A stretch of DNA of 32,374 nucleotides from a bacterium (GTDB taxonomy: Bacteria; Patescibacteriota; Minisyncoccia; UBA6257; JAGOQP01). Positions 8,048-18,415 of this stretch are shown here, one piece after another (positions within the stretch are counted from its first letter, which is position 1; the number at the start of each line of letters is the position of its first letter). The stretch is from NCBI GenBank assembly GCA_021814445.1, contig JAKAIF010000004.1, positions 1 to 32,374 of the forward strand. Reading direction: 5' to 3'. The notes under the pieces are model-generated. The model ran no database searches, was not told the DNA's origin, and was given only the letters and a program-made list of their open reading frames with translations. The position numbers were made by a program, and so were the translations under genes.

Positions 8048-9856
8048 ATGTTATCAGAACTTAATAAAAAACAACGTGAGGCGGTGGAGGCGGGAGACGA
8101 TCCATTATTAATTGTAGCGGGTGCGGGATCGGGTAAAACAAAAACACTTACGACACGGCTAGCATATTTAATTGCAGAGCGTGGCGTTGCCCCAGAATCA
8201 ATTTTAGCTATCACTTTTACTAATAAGGCGGCTCATGAAATGAAGGATCGCGCGTTGGCGTTGTTGCAAAAACACCATATTCCAACCACACGGGAACCAT
8301 TCTTGGGAACGTTTCATTCATTTGGCGCGTGGATTTTGCGCCGCGAAGCAAATCAGTGTAATCGTACAGCTGATTTTTCTATTTTTGATGACGATGACTC
8401 GCAACGCATTATTAAAAAAATTCTTAAAGAGTTTGATTTAGAAAAAGAAAAAACACCCGCAGTTTTCCGTAAAGAAATTTCTCGTATTAAAAATGAGTTT
8501 TTATTATCTGAGGCGTATCAAGGGAGTGATGAAAAAGAATTACAGTGGGAGGTGTATGAGCGATATGAGCGCGCGCTAGAAAAAAATAATGCATTTGATT
8601 TTGATGATCTCATTGAAAAACCAGTTCGCTTGTTTCGCTCTCATCCTGATATTCTCGCGCGATATCAGAAGAAGTTTACTCATATTTTAGTTGATGAATA
8701 TCAAGATGCGAATATGGCGCAGTATTGGTTGGTGCGTCTTCTTGCAAAAGATCACCATCGGGTCACGGTGGTGGGAGATGACGCACAGTCAATTTATAAA
8801 TTCCGATTTTCAGATTTTCGTAATTTTTTAAACTTTGAAAAAGATTGGCCAACCGCGCGCACTATTTTTCTAGAACAAAATTATCGTTCCACAAAACATA
8901 TTATCCAATCTTCCTCGGGTCTTATTGCTCAGAATGAATTCCAGAAAAAAAAGGAATTATGGACCGATAATGATGCGGGAGAAAAGGTGTTGGTGGTAGA
9001 ACATGATGAAGAATTTAGTCAGGCAGATTATGTGGTGCATGAAGCGCGTCAACGTATGACACGAGGCATGCGCGTAGGAATTCTCTATCGTACGAACGCA
9101 CAATCACGCGCCCTTGAACAAGTTTTGTTGGAATATGATATTCCGTATGAATTATTTGGTGCACTTTCTTTTTATGAGAGAAGAGAAATAAAAGATATTG
9201 TGGCCGCGTTGCGATTTGCTATCAATCCGCAGGACAGTATGAGTTATGAACGACTTGAAAAGAATTTTGGAAAACGACGCGCGGCGCAGGTGCGCGAATC
9301 CTTGCCTGTGTGGGCAAAAGAAAAAAAGCCCGCAGAAGTTATTGCCGCATTCATGGCGGCGATGGAGTTTGAGGCGTATTTAAAACAACATACGGATAAT
9401 TTTGCTGAGCGCATGGAAAACATTGCTGAGCTTATTTATTTTGCGCAACAATTTTCTGAACTTTCTGGGCTTGTTGAGAAAATATCTCTTGCAGATACTT
9501 TTGAGTCTAGTGGTCGGAAAAAAAGACGAACACAAGAAGGAGGGAGTGGTTCATTGGTACAGGCGGGAATATTTCTTATGACGATACATCTTGCGAAAGG
9601 ATTGGAGTTTGATAGTGTGTTTGTGGTTGGGGTAAATGAAGGGATCCTGCCGCATCAGCGCTCACTTTTTTCTCAAGAAGATTTAGAAGAAGAGCGGCGA
9701 TTGATGTATGTGGCCATGACGCGAGCGCGCAATGAATTGGTATTAAATTTCTATCAGGTACCCTCTCGGTTTCTCTATGAGCTTCCCCCTGAGACGGTAT
9801 ATTTTAAGGGAGAACGAAGTTTGAACGACGAAGAGCGATATATTGAATACACCTAA
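8048..9856 (+). CDS. UvrD/PcrA/Rep-family SF1 DNA helicase
   Basis: Start at internal ATG 8048 (MLSELNKKQREAVEAG); VAGAGSGKTKTLTTR, ILVDEYQDAN, VGDDAQSIYKFR, MTIHLAKGLEFD, RRLMYVAMTRAR. Confidence 0.95.
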   Translation: MLSELNKKQREAVEAGDDPLLIVAGAGSGKTKTLTTRLAYLIAERGVAPESILAITFTNKAAHEMKDRALALLQKHHIPTTREPFLGTFHSFGAWILRREANQCNRTADFSIFDDDDSQRIIKKILKEFDLEKEKTPAVFRKEISRIKNEFLLSEAYQGSDEKELQWEVYERYERALEKNNAFDFDDLIEKPVRLFRSHPDILARYQKKFTHILVDEYQDANMAQYWLVRLLAKDHHRVTVVGDDAQSIYKFRFSDFRNFLNFEKDWPTARTIFLEQNYRSTKHIIQSSSGLIAQNEFQKKKELWTDNDAGEKVLVVEHDEEFSQADYVVHEARQRMTRGMRVGILYRTNAQSRALEQVLLEYDIPYELFGALSFYERREIKDIVAALRFAINPQDSMSYERLEKNFGKRRAAQVRESLPVWAKEKKPAEVIAAFMAAMEFEAYLKQHTDNFAERMENIAELIYFAQQFSELSGLVEKISLADTFESSGRKKRRTQEGGSGSLVQAGIFLMTIHLAKGLEFDSVFVVGVNEGILPHQRSLFSQEDLEEERRLMYVAMTRARNELVLNFYQVPSRFLYELPPETVYFKGERSLNDEERYIEYT

Positions 9857-9898
9857 TATAGATTTGTATACGGTTGTGTGGGTACTATACTACATACT

Positions 9899-10693
9899 AT
9901 GGGAGCAAAAAAACAATTTGGTCAAAACTTTCTTCAGAATAAAAAGAAACTTCTCAAAATGGTTGAAGTTCTTGATTCTGCGCTTGAAGTGGTTGTTGAG
10001 GTGGGTCCTGGTCATGGGGAATTAACGCAATATATATTGGAGAAAGGTTTTTCTGTTATTTGTATTGAAAAAGATAGAGATATGGTCTTTGTATTACAGA
10101 AAAAATTTGAGGCAGACATTGTCCGTGGAAAGCTAAAAATCATAGAAGGAGACGCGCTGGAAGAAATATCCAATATCCAATATCTAATTTTCCATAAGGT
10201 ATATGCGGTTATTGGGAATATTCCTTATTACATCACAGGACACCTGTTGAGAATTATTGGCGAGTTAGAACAAAAACCCAAACAGGCTATCTTTTTAGTT
10301 CAAGAAGAGGTTGCTCGTCGGGTGTGTGTCCAAAAAGGAGATATGAATTTGCTTGCGGCGAGTGTGGGATGGTGGGCGCAGGCACGCATTGTTACCCATG
10401 TTCCTCGCCAGATGTTTTCTCCGCAACCACGCGTGGATTCTGCAGTGATTGCGCTTACCACATATGCCGATTCCATCCGTGGGCGAGATATAGATAACCA
10501 GAAAAGATATTTTGTGTGCGTGAAGGCTCTTTTTAAACAACCGCGCCGCATGGCGGTACGAAATTTTATTGATGCGGGAATTTCTCGTGAGCGTATTTTA
10601 GAGAACTTCCAAAAATTAGGAGTATCGCAAACCGCTCGTCCTCAAGATTTCTCTATTGAAGAAATAATAGCGATGTCACACTTGTTTGTATAA
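9899..10693 (+). CDS. rsmA: 16S rRNA (adenine1518-N6/adenine1519-N6)-dimethyltransferase
   Basis: MGAKKQFGQNFLQN..., VVEVGPGHGELTQYIL, VIGNIPYYITGHLL, C-terminal KsgA-type region. Confidence 0.95.
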   Translation: MGAKKQFGQNFLQNKKKLLKMVEVLDSALEVVVEVGPGHGELTQYILEKGFSVICIEKDRDMVFVLQKKFEADIVRGKLKIIEGDALEEISNIQYLIFHKVYAVIGNIPYYITGHLLRIIGELEQKPKQAIFLVQEEVARRVCVQKGDMNLLAASVGWWAQARIVTHVPRQMFSPQPRVDSAVIALTTYADSIRGRDIDNQKRYFVCVKALFKQPRRMAVRNFIDAGISRERILENFQKLGVSQTARPQDFSIEEIIAMSHLFV

Positions 10694-10787
10694 CATCTGT
10701 TGTTTGGTTCTGGTTTCATTATAGAGTGTGTTATTCACATTTCTTTGATTGTGCCTTGTATCTTATATGTGGTACACTATACGTATT

Positions 10788-11585
10788 ATGCAAGATTTCT
10801 CTCAGAAGAAAATTTTCATTCTCTTTCTCCTCGTCGCGTGCGGATTTGTTCTTTATTGGATATTTCAGTTCGTGTTCCCTTCTCTTTCTCTGCGCCCCTC
10901 TAATTCTTCTCAGGTTGTTTCCTCTTCATCTTCCACAAACCCATTTTTTCAAGAGAACAACCTAAGTTCACTAGATTCTTTATTGAAAGACGCCCCTTCT
11001 CCTACAAATATTACAAAAGGATTGATCACCGATATGAGCCAGGAGCTTATTTCTTCTATGAAATCAGCATCTTCAACAAAGAAAGAAGACCTTCTGAGCG
11101 CTATACAAAAATCTGGAGTGTCTAATATAAATGATGCTACGTTACAAAAATATATAACTGCGGATAAGTTAGGATTTATATCTAATATTCCCGACACAGA
11201 AGTGCAAACCGTTCCCAGCTCCACACAGGCGCAGGCTCTTTATAAAAATGAATATGGAAAAGTAGTGAGTCTTTTCTCTAGTGTTTCTCCCGCCGCTATT
11301 AATGCCGCGTTCACCTCTTTTATTCAAAACGGCGATTCTGCGGGTCTTGATAATCTTATTCAAACGTATGATAATATATATGCAGGTCTAAAAAAACTTC
11401 AGGTTCCTGAGAATGACGCTTCATTTCATAAAGAAACAATGAAATTTTTTGCTAATTTAATAATTATTTTTCGTGGTGTGAGAGACTATCAAGATGATCC
11501 ATTGAGGGCATATCTTCTTGGACAACAGCTAGATTCTGTTTCTAACGAGTGGAACAATATTACGACTCAATTTAAAGCATTATGA
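10788..11585 (+). CDS. Hypothetical membrane-anchored helical protein, first gene of the T4SS-like block
   Basis: Internal ATG 10788 (MQDFSQKKIFILFLLVACGFVLYWIFQFVF); ATGA overlap with next gene. Confidence 0.7.
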   Translation: MQDFSQKKIFILFLLVACGFVLYWIFQFVFPSLSLRPSNSSQVVSSSSSTNPFFQENNLSSLDSLLKDAPSPTNITKGLITDMSQELISSMKSASSTKKEDLLSAIQKSGVSNINDATLQKYITADKLGFISNIPDTEVQTVPSSTQAQALYKNEYGKVVSLFSSVSPAAINAAFTSFIQNGDSAGLDNLIQTYDNIYAGLKKLQVPENDASFHKETMKFFANLIIIFRGVRDYQDDPLRAYLLGQQLDSVSNEWNNITTQFKAL

Positions 11586-13465
11586 AAAAAACACGACACA
11601 TTGTAGCGGCCCTATGTCTCATAGTCATCCTTATGGAAGGAATTCTCTTTGTTCCGATTGCACGCGCTCAGATATCTGATGGTTCCGGATGGGCAATCTT
11701 TGGTATAGAGGTGAGTAAAAAGATAATGGATGCGGTGAATTGGGCGTGGACCAACCTTATTTATCCAGTACTTCGTGATGCGGTGGTGAAACGTATTATA
11801 GATGACATGACAAATCAAATTGTTATGTCTATAGAGAATGGAGGACAACCACAATTTTTGACCGACTGGAAAGGATATACAGGCAAGGCAAGTGATATTG
11901 TTTTTGACTCATTTAATAACCAACTTACCAATCAAGCGGGGATTGATTTATGCGCCCCTTTCCGACCACAGCTACAAATGTATCTGAGTGTAAATCTTGG
12001 GGGATCAAACAGATATCCATTGGGTATTCCTACTCGGTGTACTTTTACGCAATTCCAACAGAGTATTCAAGATTCGAGCTCCTTTATTCAGAGCGGGGGA
12101 TGGGTTGGGATGCAACAATTATTCTTGCCAAGCAACAATCTTATCGGGGCGAGTATTGCGCTTGAATCATCCTATTATTCAAGTGTTGCCGCAGAACGAG
12201 AAAAACGCACTCAAGAGGTTAATATGGGAAAGGGTTTTCTCTCTGTGAAAAAATGTGTTCTCTATGAAAACATTGAGAACCCAGATAATAAAGCGGGAGT
12301 GAGCGCTGCGGCATTCCAGCAGATGGCGACTAATTGGTGTCATACAAATAACGATGGTTCCTCTGACTGTGTTGATCGGTTAAAAGAATCCAATTGTAAA
12401 AAAGAAGAAGTGGTTACTCCGGGAGATACCGTGGCTCAGGCAGCAACGGAAGCAACAATGTCAAATTTTGCATATGCTGATAATGTTCAAAGTATTGTTT
12501 CTGCACTCGTGAATGTGTTTATTAAGAACGTGTTTGATAAAGGAAAGGGTCTTATCTTTGGGAGTACTGGGCACGGGGGATCTGGGCTCGCAAGCAACTC
12601 TCTTGATTTCTCTTCTCTCTCGGGAAATACGCTGGAGGATCAAAAAATATCTGCTCAAAAAACATTACGTAGAATTGATAATGATTATTTCTTGATTCAG
12701 ACTTTCTTGAAGGATGGTATTTTGAAGAAAGCCCGGTTGGGTCGCGCGAAAGCTATCAACGCTATTTATCTTTGTTCTCTTGCTGACAGGTCTTTTGCCG
12801 CGCCTTGGTTTGGTAACTTAAAATATCAGCCTCAATCAGGAATGACCACACATGCAAAATTGGGAGATCTGGTTAATTATCCATTTACCTTTAAAGAGGT
12901 TGATTTCCCTCCCGTGGAATCCGAGCTTCTTTCTTTGGTGCAACACAATCTTATATATGAAGCGGCGGCGGCTCGTGCGGGAAGAGTTTTTCCTCCTGTA
13001 GTAGATCCGAATATTCCTCAAAAGGAAGGATTCTATGAAAAAACAATAACTGAAGCAACACAAGCGCTTGCTCTTGTTGATAAAAATAGAGCCGAGATCC
13101 CGAAATTACAGACAAAACTTGATGCAGTAAACACAGCTACCTCAACCGTGAAAACTGTAAACGGAAGACAGGTGCGCGTTGTTGTTGATTCCGCATCTTC
13201 TACAGCCGCCATTTCTGATATTCTCAATAAAGCAAATACTCCCTATAGTGATTTTATTAATACCTATCAGAAGTATGTTTCCGAACCTTTGGGTGGAGAA
13301 GCTGCGGGTTCTGGACCAGGTGATATTAGTATCAGCGGCATTGGGAATGCGTTAAGCAAGATGGATGCAGCACTTCTTCCGGGTGACAATATAGATTTTG
13401 CGACTGCGAGAATTGTTGGCCAGTATCCATTTGATTTCATGTTCTATTGTGATCCTAACCGATAA
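11582..13465 (+). CDS. Hypothetical secreted Cys-containing protein of the T4SS-like block
   Basis: 627 aa, signal-peptide-like N-terminus (MKKTRHIVAALCLIVILMEGILFVPIARAQ), sits between an anchored protein and the VirB6-like gene. Confidence 0.75.
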   Translation: MKKTRHIVAALCLIVILMEGILFVPIARAQISDGSGWAIFGIEVSKKIMDAVNWAWTNLIYPVLRDAVVKRIIDDMTNQIVMSIENGGQPQFLTDWKGYTGKASDIVFDSFNNQLTNQAGIDLCAPFRPQLQMYLSVNLGGSNRYPLGIPTRCTFTQFQQSIQDSSSFIQSGGWVGMQQLFLPSNNLIGASIALESSYYSSVAAEREKRTQEVNMGKGFLSVKKCVLYENIENPDNKAGVSAAAFQQMATNWCHTNNDGSSDCVDRLKESNCKKEEVVTPGDTVAQAATEATMSNFAYADNVQSIVSALVNVFIKNVFDKGKGLIFGSTGHGGSGLASNSLDFSSLSGNTLEDQKISAQKTLRRIDNDYFLIQTFLKDGILKKARLGRAKAINAIYLCSLADRSFAAPWFGNLKYQPQSGMTTHAKLGDLVNYPFTFKEVDFPPVESELLSLVQHNLIYEAAAARAGRVFPPVVDPNIPQKEGFYEKTITEATQALALVDKNRAEIPKLQTKLDAVNTATSTVKTVNGRQVRVVVDSASSTAAISDILNKANTPYSDFINTYQKYVSEPLGGEAAGSGPGDISISGIGNALSKMDAALLPGDNIDFATARIVGQYPFDFMFYCDPNR

Positions 13466-13487
13466 GAATATTTTGTAGATATTTTCT

Positions 13488-15998
13488 ATGTTCCTCTTAA
13501 ATAAAAAAACATTTTTTGGATTTCTTGCTCTCATATGTGTAGTGATTATTTTGTTTGGTGGAGCAAAAAATGTTTCTGCTCAGACCACAACATGTTACAG
13601 TCCTATGACGAACGCTGTAGCCGACGCAACACAATTTGATACGGATGCAAAACAAGCCTGTGCAGAGGTAGGGAGAACGGATGTGAGTCAATGCGTGGCT
13701 GAGATGAGAGATGCTTTCTGTACGACTACGAACGCGAGCTCTACCCCAACTACTCAAACTCCGTCTACCTCAAATGGCTCAGGTAACCTTGGTTCTGATG
13801 TGCTTGGTATTACGGTCCCCGTTATTGGAGTGGCTGCGAAGGGGATTTTATATATTCTCAATATTTTAGTTGGTGTCTTTATCTCTCTTGCGGGATTTTT
13901 AGTAGGATGGGCACTTCAGTTCAATCTTTCTATCCTCACATTTGAGCCTTCTTTTATGAAGGTGGGGTGGACCATTTTTAGAGACATTGCGAACCTTGGA
14001 TTTGTGTTGGGAATTATTATTATTGCGGTGGCAACCATTCTCCGATATAAAAATTACACCGCAAAGCAGATTTTATGGAAACTTATTGTGGCGGCGCTTA
14101 TTGTGAATTTTAGTTTGGTTATTGGGGGAGCTCTTATTACTGTTTCCAACTCAGTATCATCATATCTTTTGAATGCTATGGGGAGTAATGGCGGCGCGGG
14201 CGCGGTTGCGCAAATTGGGGATTCATTTGGATTTATAAAAATTGTAACTGATGTTTCTAGCTGGAGCGCGCTTGGTACGCTTGCGAATGTGATTGGATTT
14301 GGTGATGGCGCGAGTCTGAGCATGCTTGCTGCACTCGCTGTGATTCTTTTGTTCGGAATTGTTTTTCTTTTTACACTTCTGGGTCTTGCGGGAATGTTTT
14401 TGTTGCGGTATTTCAATCTCGTGTTTTTATTAATGATTTCTCCGGTGGTGTGGTTGTTGTGGATTTTCCCTGATACGAATAAATACTTTCGTGACTGGTG
14501 GACAAAGTTTTTACATTGGATTCAGTTTGCTCCAATAATGTTGGTGTTTCTTTATATCTCTCTTTCCATACTTTCTAAATGGTCTTCCTACCAGGCTTCT
14601 ATAGAGGGAAGCCTAGGTACCAATTATAGTTTTATGGGGATCTTTGGTGATACAGGTGGAACTAATAAACTTCGTTTCGGAACACTCATGGTTGCGATTG
14701 TTGCGTGCGCACTCTTGGTGGGTGGATTAAAAGTGGCGCAAGCAATGGGAGTTGGGGGAACCAAAATGGCAATGGGTGCATTTGATAAGACAAAGGGGTG
14801 GGCCCAGAAAAGAGTACAAAAAGTCCAGAAAGGGGCGGGAGCTGTGGCACAACGAACTGGGGCTAAAGTTGGATCGTATACTCTAAACAAGAAATTTAAA
14901 ACAGTAGATAAGGATGGAAATTCTATTGAGAGGAAGAGTCTTAAGGAAAAAATTCAAGAGAAGGGAACTACAAAGTGGGGGAAGGCTCTCGGGATAGGTG
15001 CTTTATCACGAAGCACCATGCTTGCTGACGAGGAATTAAAAAAGACTTCATATGGAAGCGTGGAGGAAATAAAGAAAAAGTATGCAAATCTTCCGCCTGA
15101 TGAATTTCAAAAAGCTCTTGATACGTTTGTGAGTGGTAAAATGGGAGGAGTTACTGGGGGATCTAGTGCTCAGGTAGCATTTTATGAGATGATGGCGGAG
15201 AAGGATAAGCTTGGAGACGTGAGTAGTCATGATCCTAGTGAACTTCGAAAAGTTTTTGATATTCTTGATCGCCGTGGAAAAGGTAAGACGGCGGGAGATA
15301 TACAGAAGAAGCTTGGGCTTAATTCTACCGCAGTTGATTACCTCATAAAAGCAAAAACCGGAGACGCGACCGCAAAACAATCAGCGATTACTGAGATGGA
15401 GAAAGTATATAATTCTATGAGCGATGATGACTTTAAGGCATACATGAAGAACGTTGGAGGAAATATTATGAAGGGCAAGGGGGGATTATTTGGGACAGAC
15501 GAAAAAGATGATTCAATTTCTCAACATTTTCGTTCTATGTTTTTGGAAGATAGTAAGGGAGATTCTTCTGTGATTAGAGAAATTAGTTCCTCTGTAAAAA
15601 ATAAATATAATAAAAAGACTGGAGCGTTGGAGGGAGAAGATTATGTTTCTCAGACTAACGCGGAACTTATTGGTGCTCAGATACAATGGTTTAGAGATGA
15701 AATAAATCAATTTGAAACTGAAACCGTTGCATATGGTGCTCGTCAGGGAACCCCAGGATTTAACCAAAAAGAATATGATAAGAAACTGGGAAGATTGTCT
15801 GTTCTTAAGCATCAACTTCAGACATTTGGTGATACATTTGACAATTTGGTGACCTATACACAAACATCTAGTGGAGCCCCTCGCCCGGTTCCAAATGCTG
15901 GAGCAAATTTCTCTGATCTTGTTGAGCTCATGAAGAATTCTGAAACATGTTCTTATGCTGATTTGCGTGATGCCGCTCGAGGGATAAAAATTGTTTAG
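13488..15998 (+). CDS. VirB6/TrbL-like polytopic membrane protein with long soluble C-terminal extension
   Basis: 836 aa; signal peptide, several TM helices (about aa 110-430), then about 400 aa hydrophilic Lys/Asp/Glu-rich region. Confidence 0.75.
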   Translation: MFLLNKKTFFGFLALICVVIILFGGAKNVSAQTTTCYSPMTNAVADATQFDTDAKQACAEVGRTDVSQCVAEMRDAFCTTTNASSTPTTQTPSTSNGSGNLGSDVLGITVPVIGVAAKGILYILNILVGVFISLAGFLVGWALQFNLSILTFEPSFMKVGWTIFRDIANLGFVLGIIIIAVATILRYKNYTAKQILWKLIVAALIVNFSLVIGGALITVSNSVSSYLLNAMGSNGGAGAVAQIGDSFGFIKIVTDVSSWSALGTLANVIGFGDGASLSMLAALAVILLFGIVFLFTLLGLAGMFLLRYFNLVFLLMISPVVWLLWIFPDTNKYFRDWWTKFLHWIQFAPIMLVFLYISLSILSKWSSYQASIEGSLGTNYSFMGIFGDTGGTNKLRFGTLMVAIVACALLVGGLKVAQAMGVGGTKMAMGAFDKTKGWAQKRVQKVQKGAGAVAQRTGAKVGSYTLNKKFKTVDKDGNSIERKSLKEKIQEKGTTKWGKALGIGALSRSTMLADEELKKTSYGSVEEIKKKYANLPPDEFQKALDTFVSGKMGGVTGGSSAQVAFYEMMAEKDKLGDVSSHDPSELRKVFDILDRRGKGKTAGDIQKKLGLNSTAVDYLIKAKTGDATAKQSAITEMEKVYNSMSDDDFKAYMKNVGGNIMKGKGGLFGTDEKDDSISQHFRSMFLEDSKGDSSVIREISSSVKNKYNKKTGALEGEDYVSQTNAELIGAQIQWFRDEINQFETETVAYGARQGTPGFNQKEYDKKLGRLSVLKHQLQTFGDTFDNLVTYTQTSSGAPRPVPNAGANFSDLVELMKNSETCSYADLRDAARGIKIV

Positions 15999-16016
15999 TG
16001 TGGTATAGTATCGTAT

Positions 16017-17069
16017 ATGAATATTGCACGAGAAGATGTCTTAGTACGAAGAAGTCTTATATCCCAAACGCTTGTGGATGAGATTTATAGTGGCACGAAT
16101 GATCAGGTGTTATTGCAGTTGCAAGAAACATATCAATTTTCAGATACTGTTTTATTTGCTATAGAAAAAAAATATCAGTATGTGCTTTTGGGATTTCTTC
16201 GTACGAAAGATTTGTTTGAAGAACTAGTACAAGAGGTAAAGCTGGATTCAAAAACAGCCCTCGCGGTCTATCAGGCGTTGGATGAAAAAATATTTTCTCG
16301 TTTGCGAGGGGAGATTGAAAATACCTATAAATTATTTCAAACAAATAATACTCCTGAGCAAGTTGTTTCTCCTATTCAAACAAAAGAACAAGTTGTTTTA
16401 CGCAAGGAAACATCTCCAGAAACAGTTGCGTTGAGTTTTAAAGACGTCCCCACGCCCACACCCCTTCCTCAAGAAAATCCCGTTCCTCGCGTGGTTCAAC
16501 AACCTACTCCCATTTCTTTAAAAACGTCTCCTGCTTCATCTTTTAATCAACCCGTAGGAATCGCTCCAAATAATACTCCTGCTCCTGCTCCTGTTTCATT
16601 AGAAAGTACAACTCAGAAAGTTGTCCCCCTGTCTCCTCCAGTGCCCCCGTATGCTCCAAAAACCAATACCGTTCCATCGGCGCAAGTGCCGGTACAGAAT
16701 GTGGGAGAACAAAAAATTTCTCAGGCAATGTTTGCGGTTCCACATACTGCGCCATCTACGGATGGTCCTATGGTTTTGCATAAAAAAGAAGAGATTTCTT
16801 CAGTAGGACAATCTACCGCGGGTAAAGCGTATCGGCAGATGTCTTTTGGTAGTTTTATGGGAGCCTTTAAGAGTCCACAAAACAAAGAAACAAATATTTC
16901 TCGCGCAGAGATAGAGATGCCCACTGTAAATCAATCATCGGGCGGCCTCGCTTCTTCTCAGCAAGTTCCTTTCTCAGTTAAAAAATATGATTCTCCTTCT
17001 CCCGCTTCACAGTCAGGAGAACAAGTAAAAGTGGTTCATTATTCCGAGAAAGATATTCCACAAAAATAG
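16017..17069 (+). CDS. Hypothetical protein: helical N-terminal domain plus long Pro/Gln/Ser-rich disordered region
   Basis: 350 aa ORF; TATAGT box 7 nt before ATG. Confidence 0.7.
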   Translation: MNIAREDVLVRRSLISQTLVDEIYSGTNDQVLLQLQETYQFSDTVLFAIEKKYQYVLLGFLRTKDLFEELVQEVKLDSKTALAVYQALDEKIFSRLRGEIENTYKLFQTNNTPEQVVSPIQTKEQVVLRKETSPETVALSFKDVPTPTPLPQENPVPRVVQQPTPISLKTSPASSFNQPVGIAPNNTPAPAPVSLESTTQKVVPLSPPVPPYAPKTNTVPSAQVPVQNVGEQKISQAMFAVPHTAPSTDGPMVLHKKEEISSVGQSTAGKAYRQMSFGSFMGAFKSPQNKETNISRAEIEMPTVNQSSGGLASSQQVPFSVKKYDSPSPASQSGEQVKVVHYSEKDIPQK

Positions 17070-17125
17070 TGTCTTTTTTATAAAACATATTTTATATTTG
17101 ATGGGTTATAGTATATACTGTCTCC

Positions 17126-17647
17126 ATGCAGTTCTCTGTTCCTCAGTTTATTGAATTTGAAAGTAAAATTGTGGGGCCGTTGACCATACGGCAGTTTGCC
17201 TTTATCGCAGTGCCCTTTCTCGTTTCTTTTGCTCTCTTCTTTGTGCTTATTCTTCCTGTTTGGATTCTGGTTGCGGCGCTTCTTCTCTCTGTTGGTGCCG
17301 CTTTTGCGTTTGTTAAAATTGCAGGACGCCCTCTCTATAAAGTTGCATTGTATGCACTAAAGTATTTTTGGCAACCTCGCTTGTTTCTTTGGAGAACTCC
17401 TATTGTTCGCCAACAGACCGTGGCGCTTCCTTCTATCCAGCGACGTCGGCAACAATTAAAAGATATTGTTCCTGATTTTTCAAAAGTGGGTAAGTTATGG
17501 CAAGACATTACTACAAGTAAGGAGCCTATTCCAAAACGAGAAAAAAGAGCCCCACAAAAATCTATTGGAGATATTCAAGAACAATATCAGGTGTTTCGTC
17601 GTATCACCGGAGAAAAAGAAGTTGCTCGTCGTGTGGATTATAGATAA
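17126..17647 (+). CDS. PrgI-family protein (T4SS-associated, two TM helices)
   Basis: MQFSVPQFIEFESKIVGPLTIRQFAFIAVPFLVSFALFFVLILPVWILVAALLLSVGAAFAFVKIAGRPLYKVALYALKYFWQPRLFLWR is typical of PrgI proteins encoded before VirB4. Confidence 0.85.
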   Translation: MQFSVPQFIEFESKIVGPLTIRQFAFIAVPFLVSFALFFVLILPVWILVAALLLSVGAAFAFVKIAGRPLYKVALYALKYFWQPRLFLWRTPIVRQQTVALPSIQRRRQQLKDIVPDFSKVGKLWQDITTSKEPIPKREKRAPQKSIGDIQEQYQVFRRITGEKEVARRVDYR

Positions 17648-17699
17648 TACATATTCTCTACACCTTTTCCCTTTTGTTTTTTAACTGTATACTATATTT

Positions 17700-18377
17700 A
17701 TGGCTGATATTACTTTTGCCCCCGACTCCACACAACAATTTGTTGAGATTGAAGAAATAAAAGATGGTGTTGTGATACTCAAAAGTGGCGGTGTGCGCTC
17801 GGTTGTTATGGTTTCTGGAATCAATTTTGAATTGAAATCTGAAGAAGAGCAGGACATGATCACCGGAGCATACCAAAATTTTTTGAACTCTCTTGATTTT
17901 TCTATACAAATTATCGTGCATTCGCGTAAATTAAATATTGATCGGTACCTTGCTAAAATGCAGGACATTTTTACTAAGGAGCCTAATGAACTTTTAAAGA
18001 ATCAGTTATCAGAATATATCTCATTTATTCGTGGTTTTGTGAAAGAAAATGAAATCATGACCAAGCAATTTTTTGTGGTTGTTCCGTATGAGGGGGCCGC
18101 ATTTTCCGATGTAAAAAAAGGATTTTCTGGATTCTCAAAATTATTCTCCCAAAAGAAGAAAAGCGCACAACAAGAAGCTCAAGAATCAATTGATCAAAAG
18201 AAGAATCAAATACGGCAACGGGTGGATCAAATTATTGGAGGAATTGAACGTATTGGATTGCGCGCGGTGCCCTTACAAGATGATGAATTATTGGAATTGT
18301 TTTACAATCTTTATAATCCGGAAACTGTGGAGAAGAAACTTCCCAACACTACAGCAGAAGACAAACCCAAGGCATAG
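17700..18377 (+). CDS. TraC/VirB4 N-terminal-like domain protein without ATPase domain
   Basis: 225 aa between PrgI and VirB4; FVEIEEIKDGVVILKSGGVRSVVMVSGINFELKSEEEQDMITGAYQNFLNSLDF. Confidence 0.7.
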   Translation: MADITFAPDSTQQFVEIEEIKDGVVILKSGGVRSVVMVSGINFELKSEEEQDMITGAYQNFLNSLDFSIQIIVHSRKLNIDRYLAKMQDIFTKEPNELLKNQLSEYISFIRGFVKENEIMTKQFFVVVPYEGAAFSDVKKGFSGFSKLFSQKKKSAQQEAQESIDQKKNQIRQRVDQIIGGIERIGLRAVPLQDDELLELFYNLYNPETVEKKLPNTTAEDKPKA

Positions 18378-18415
18378 TATTTCGTGGTAGAAATTAGTAA
18401 ATAATGCGTATTATT

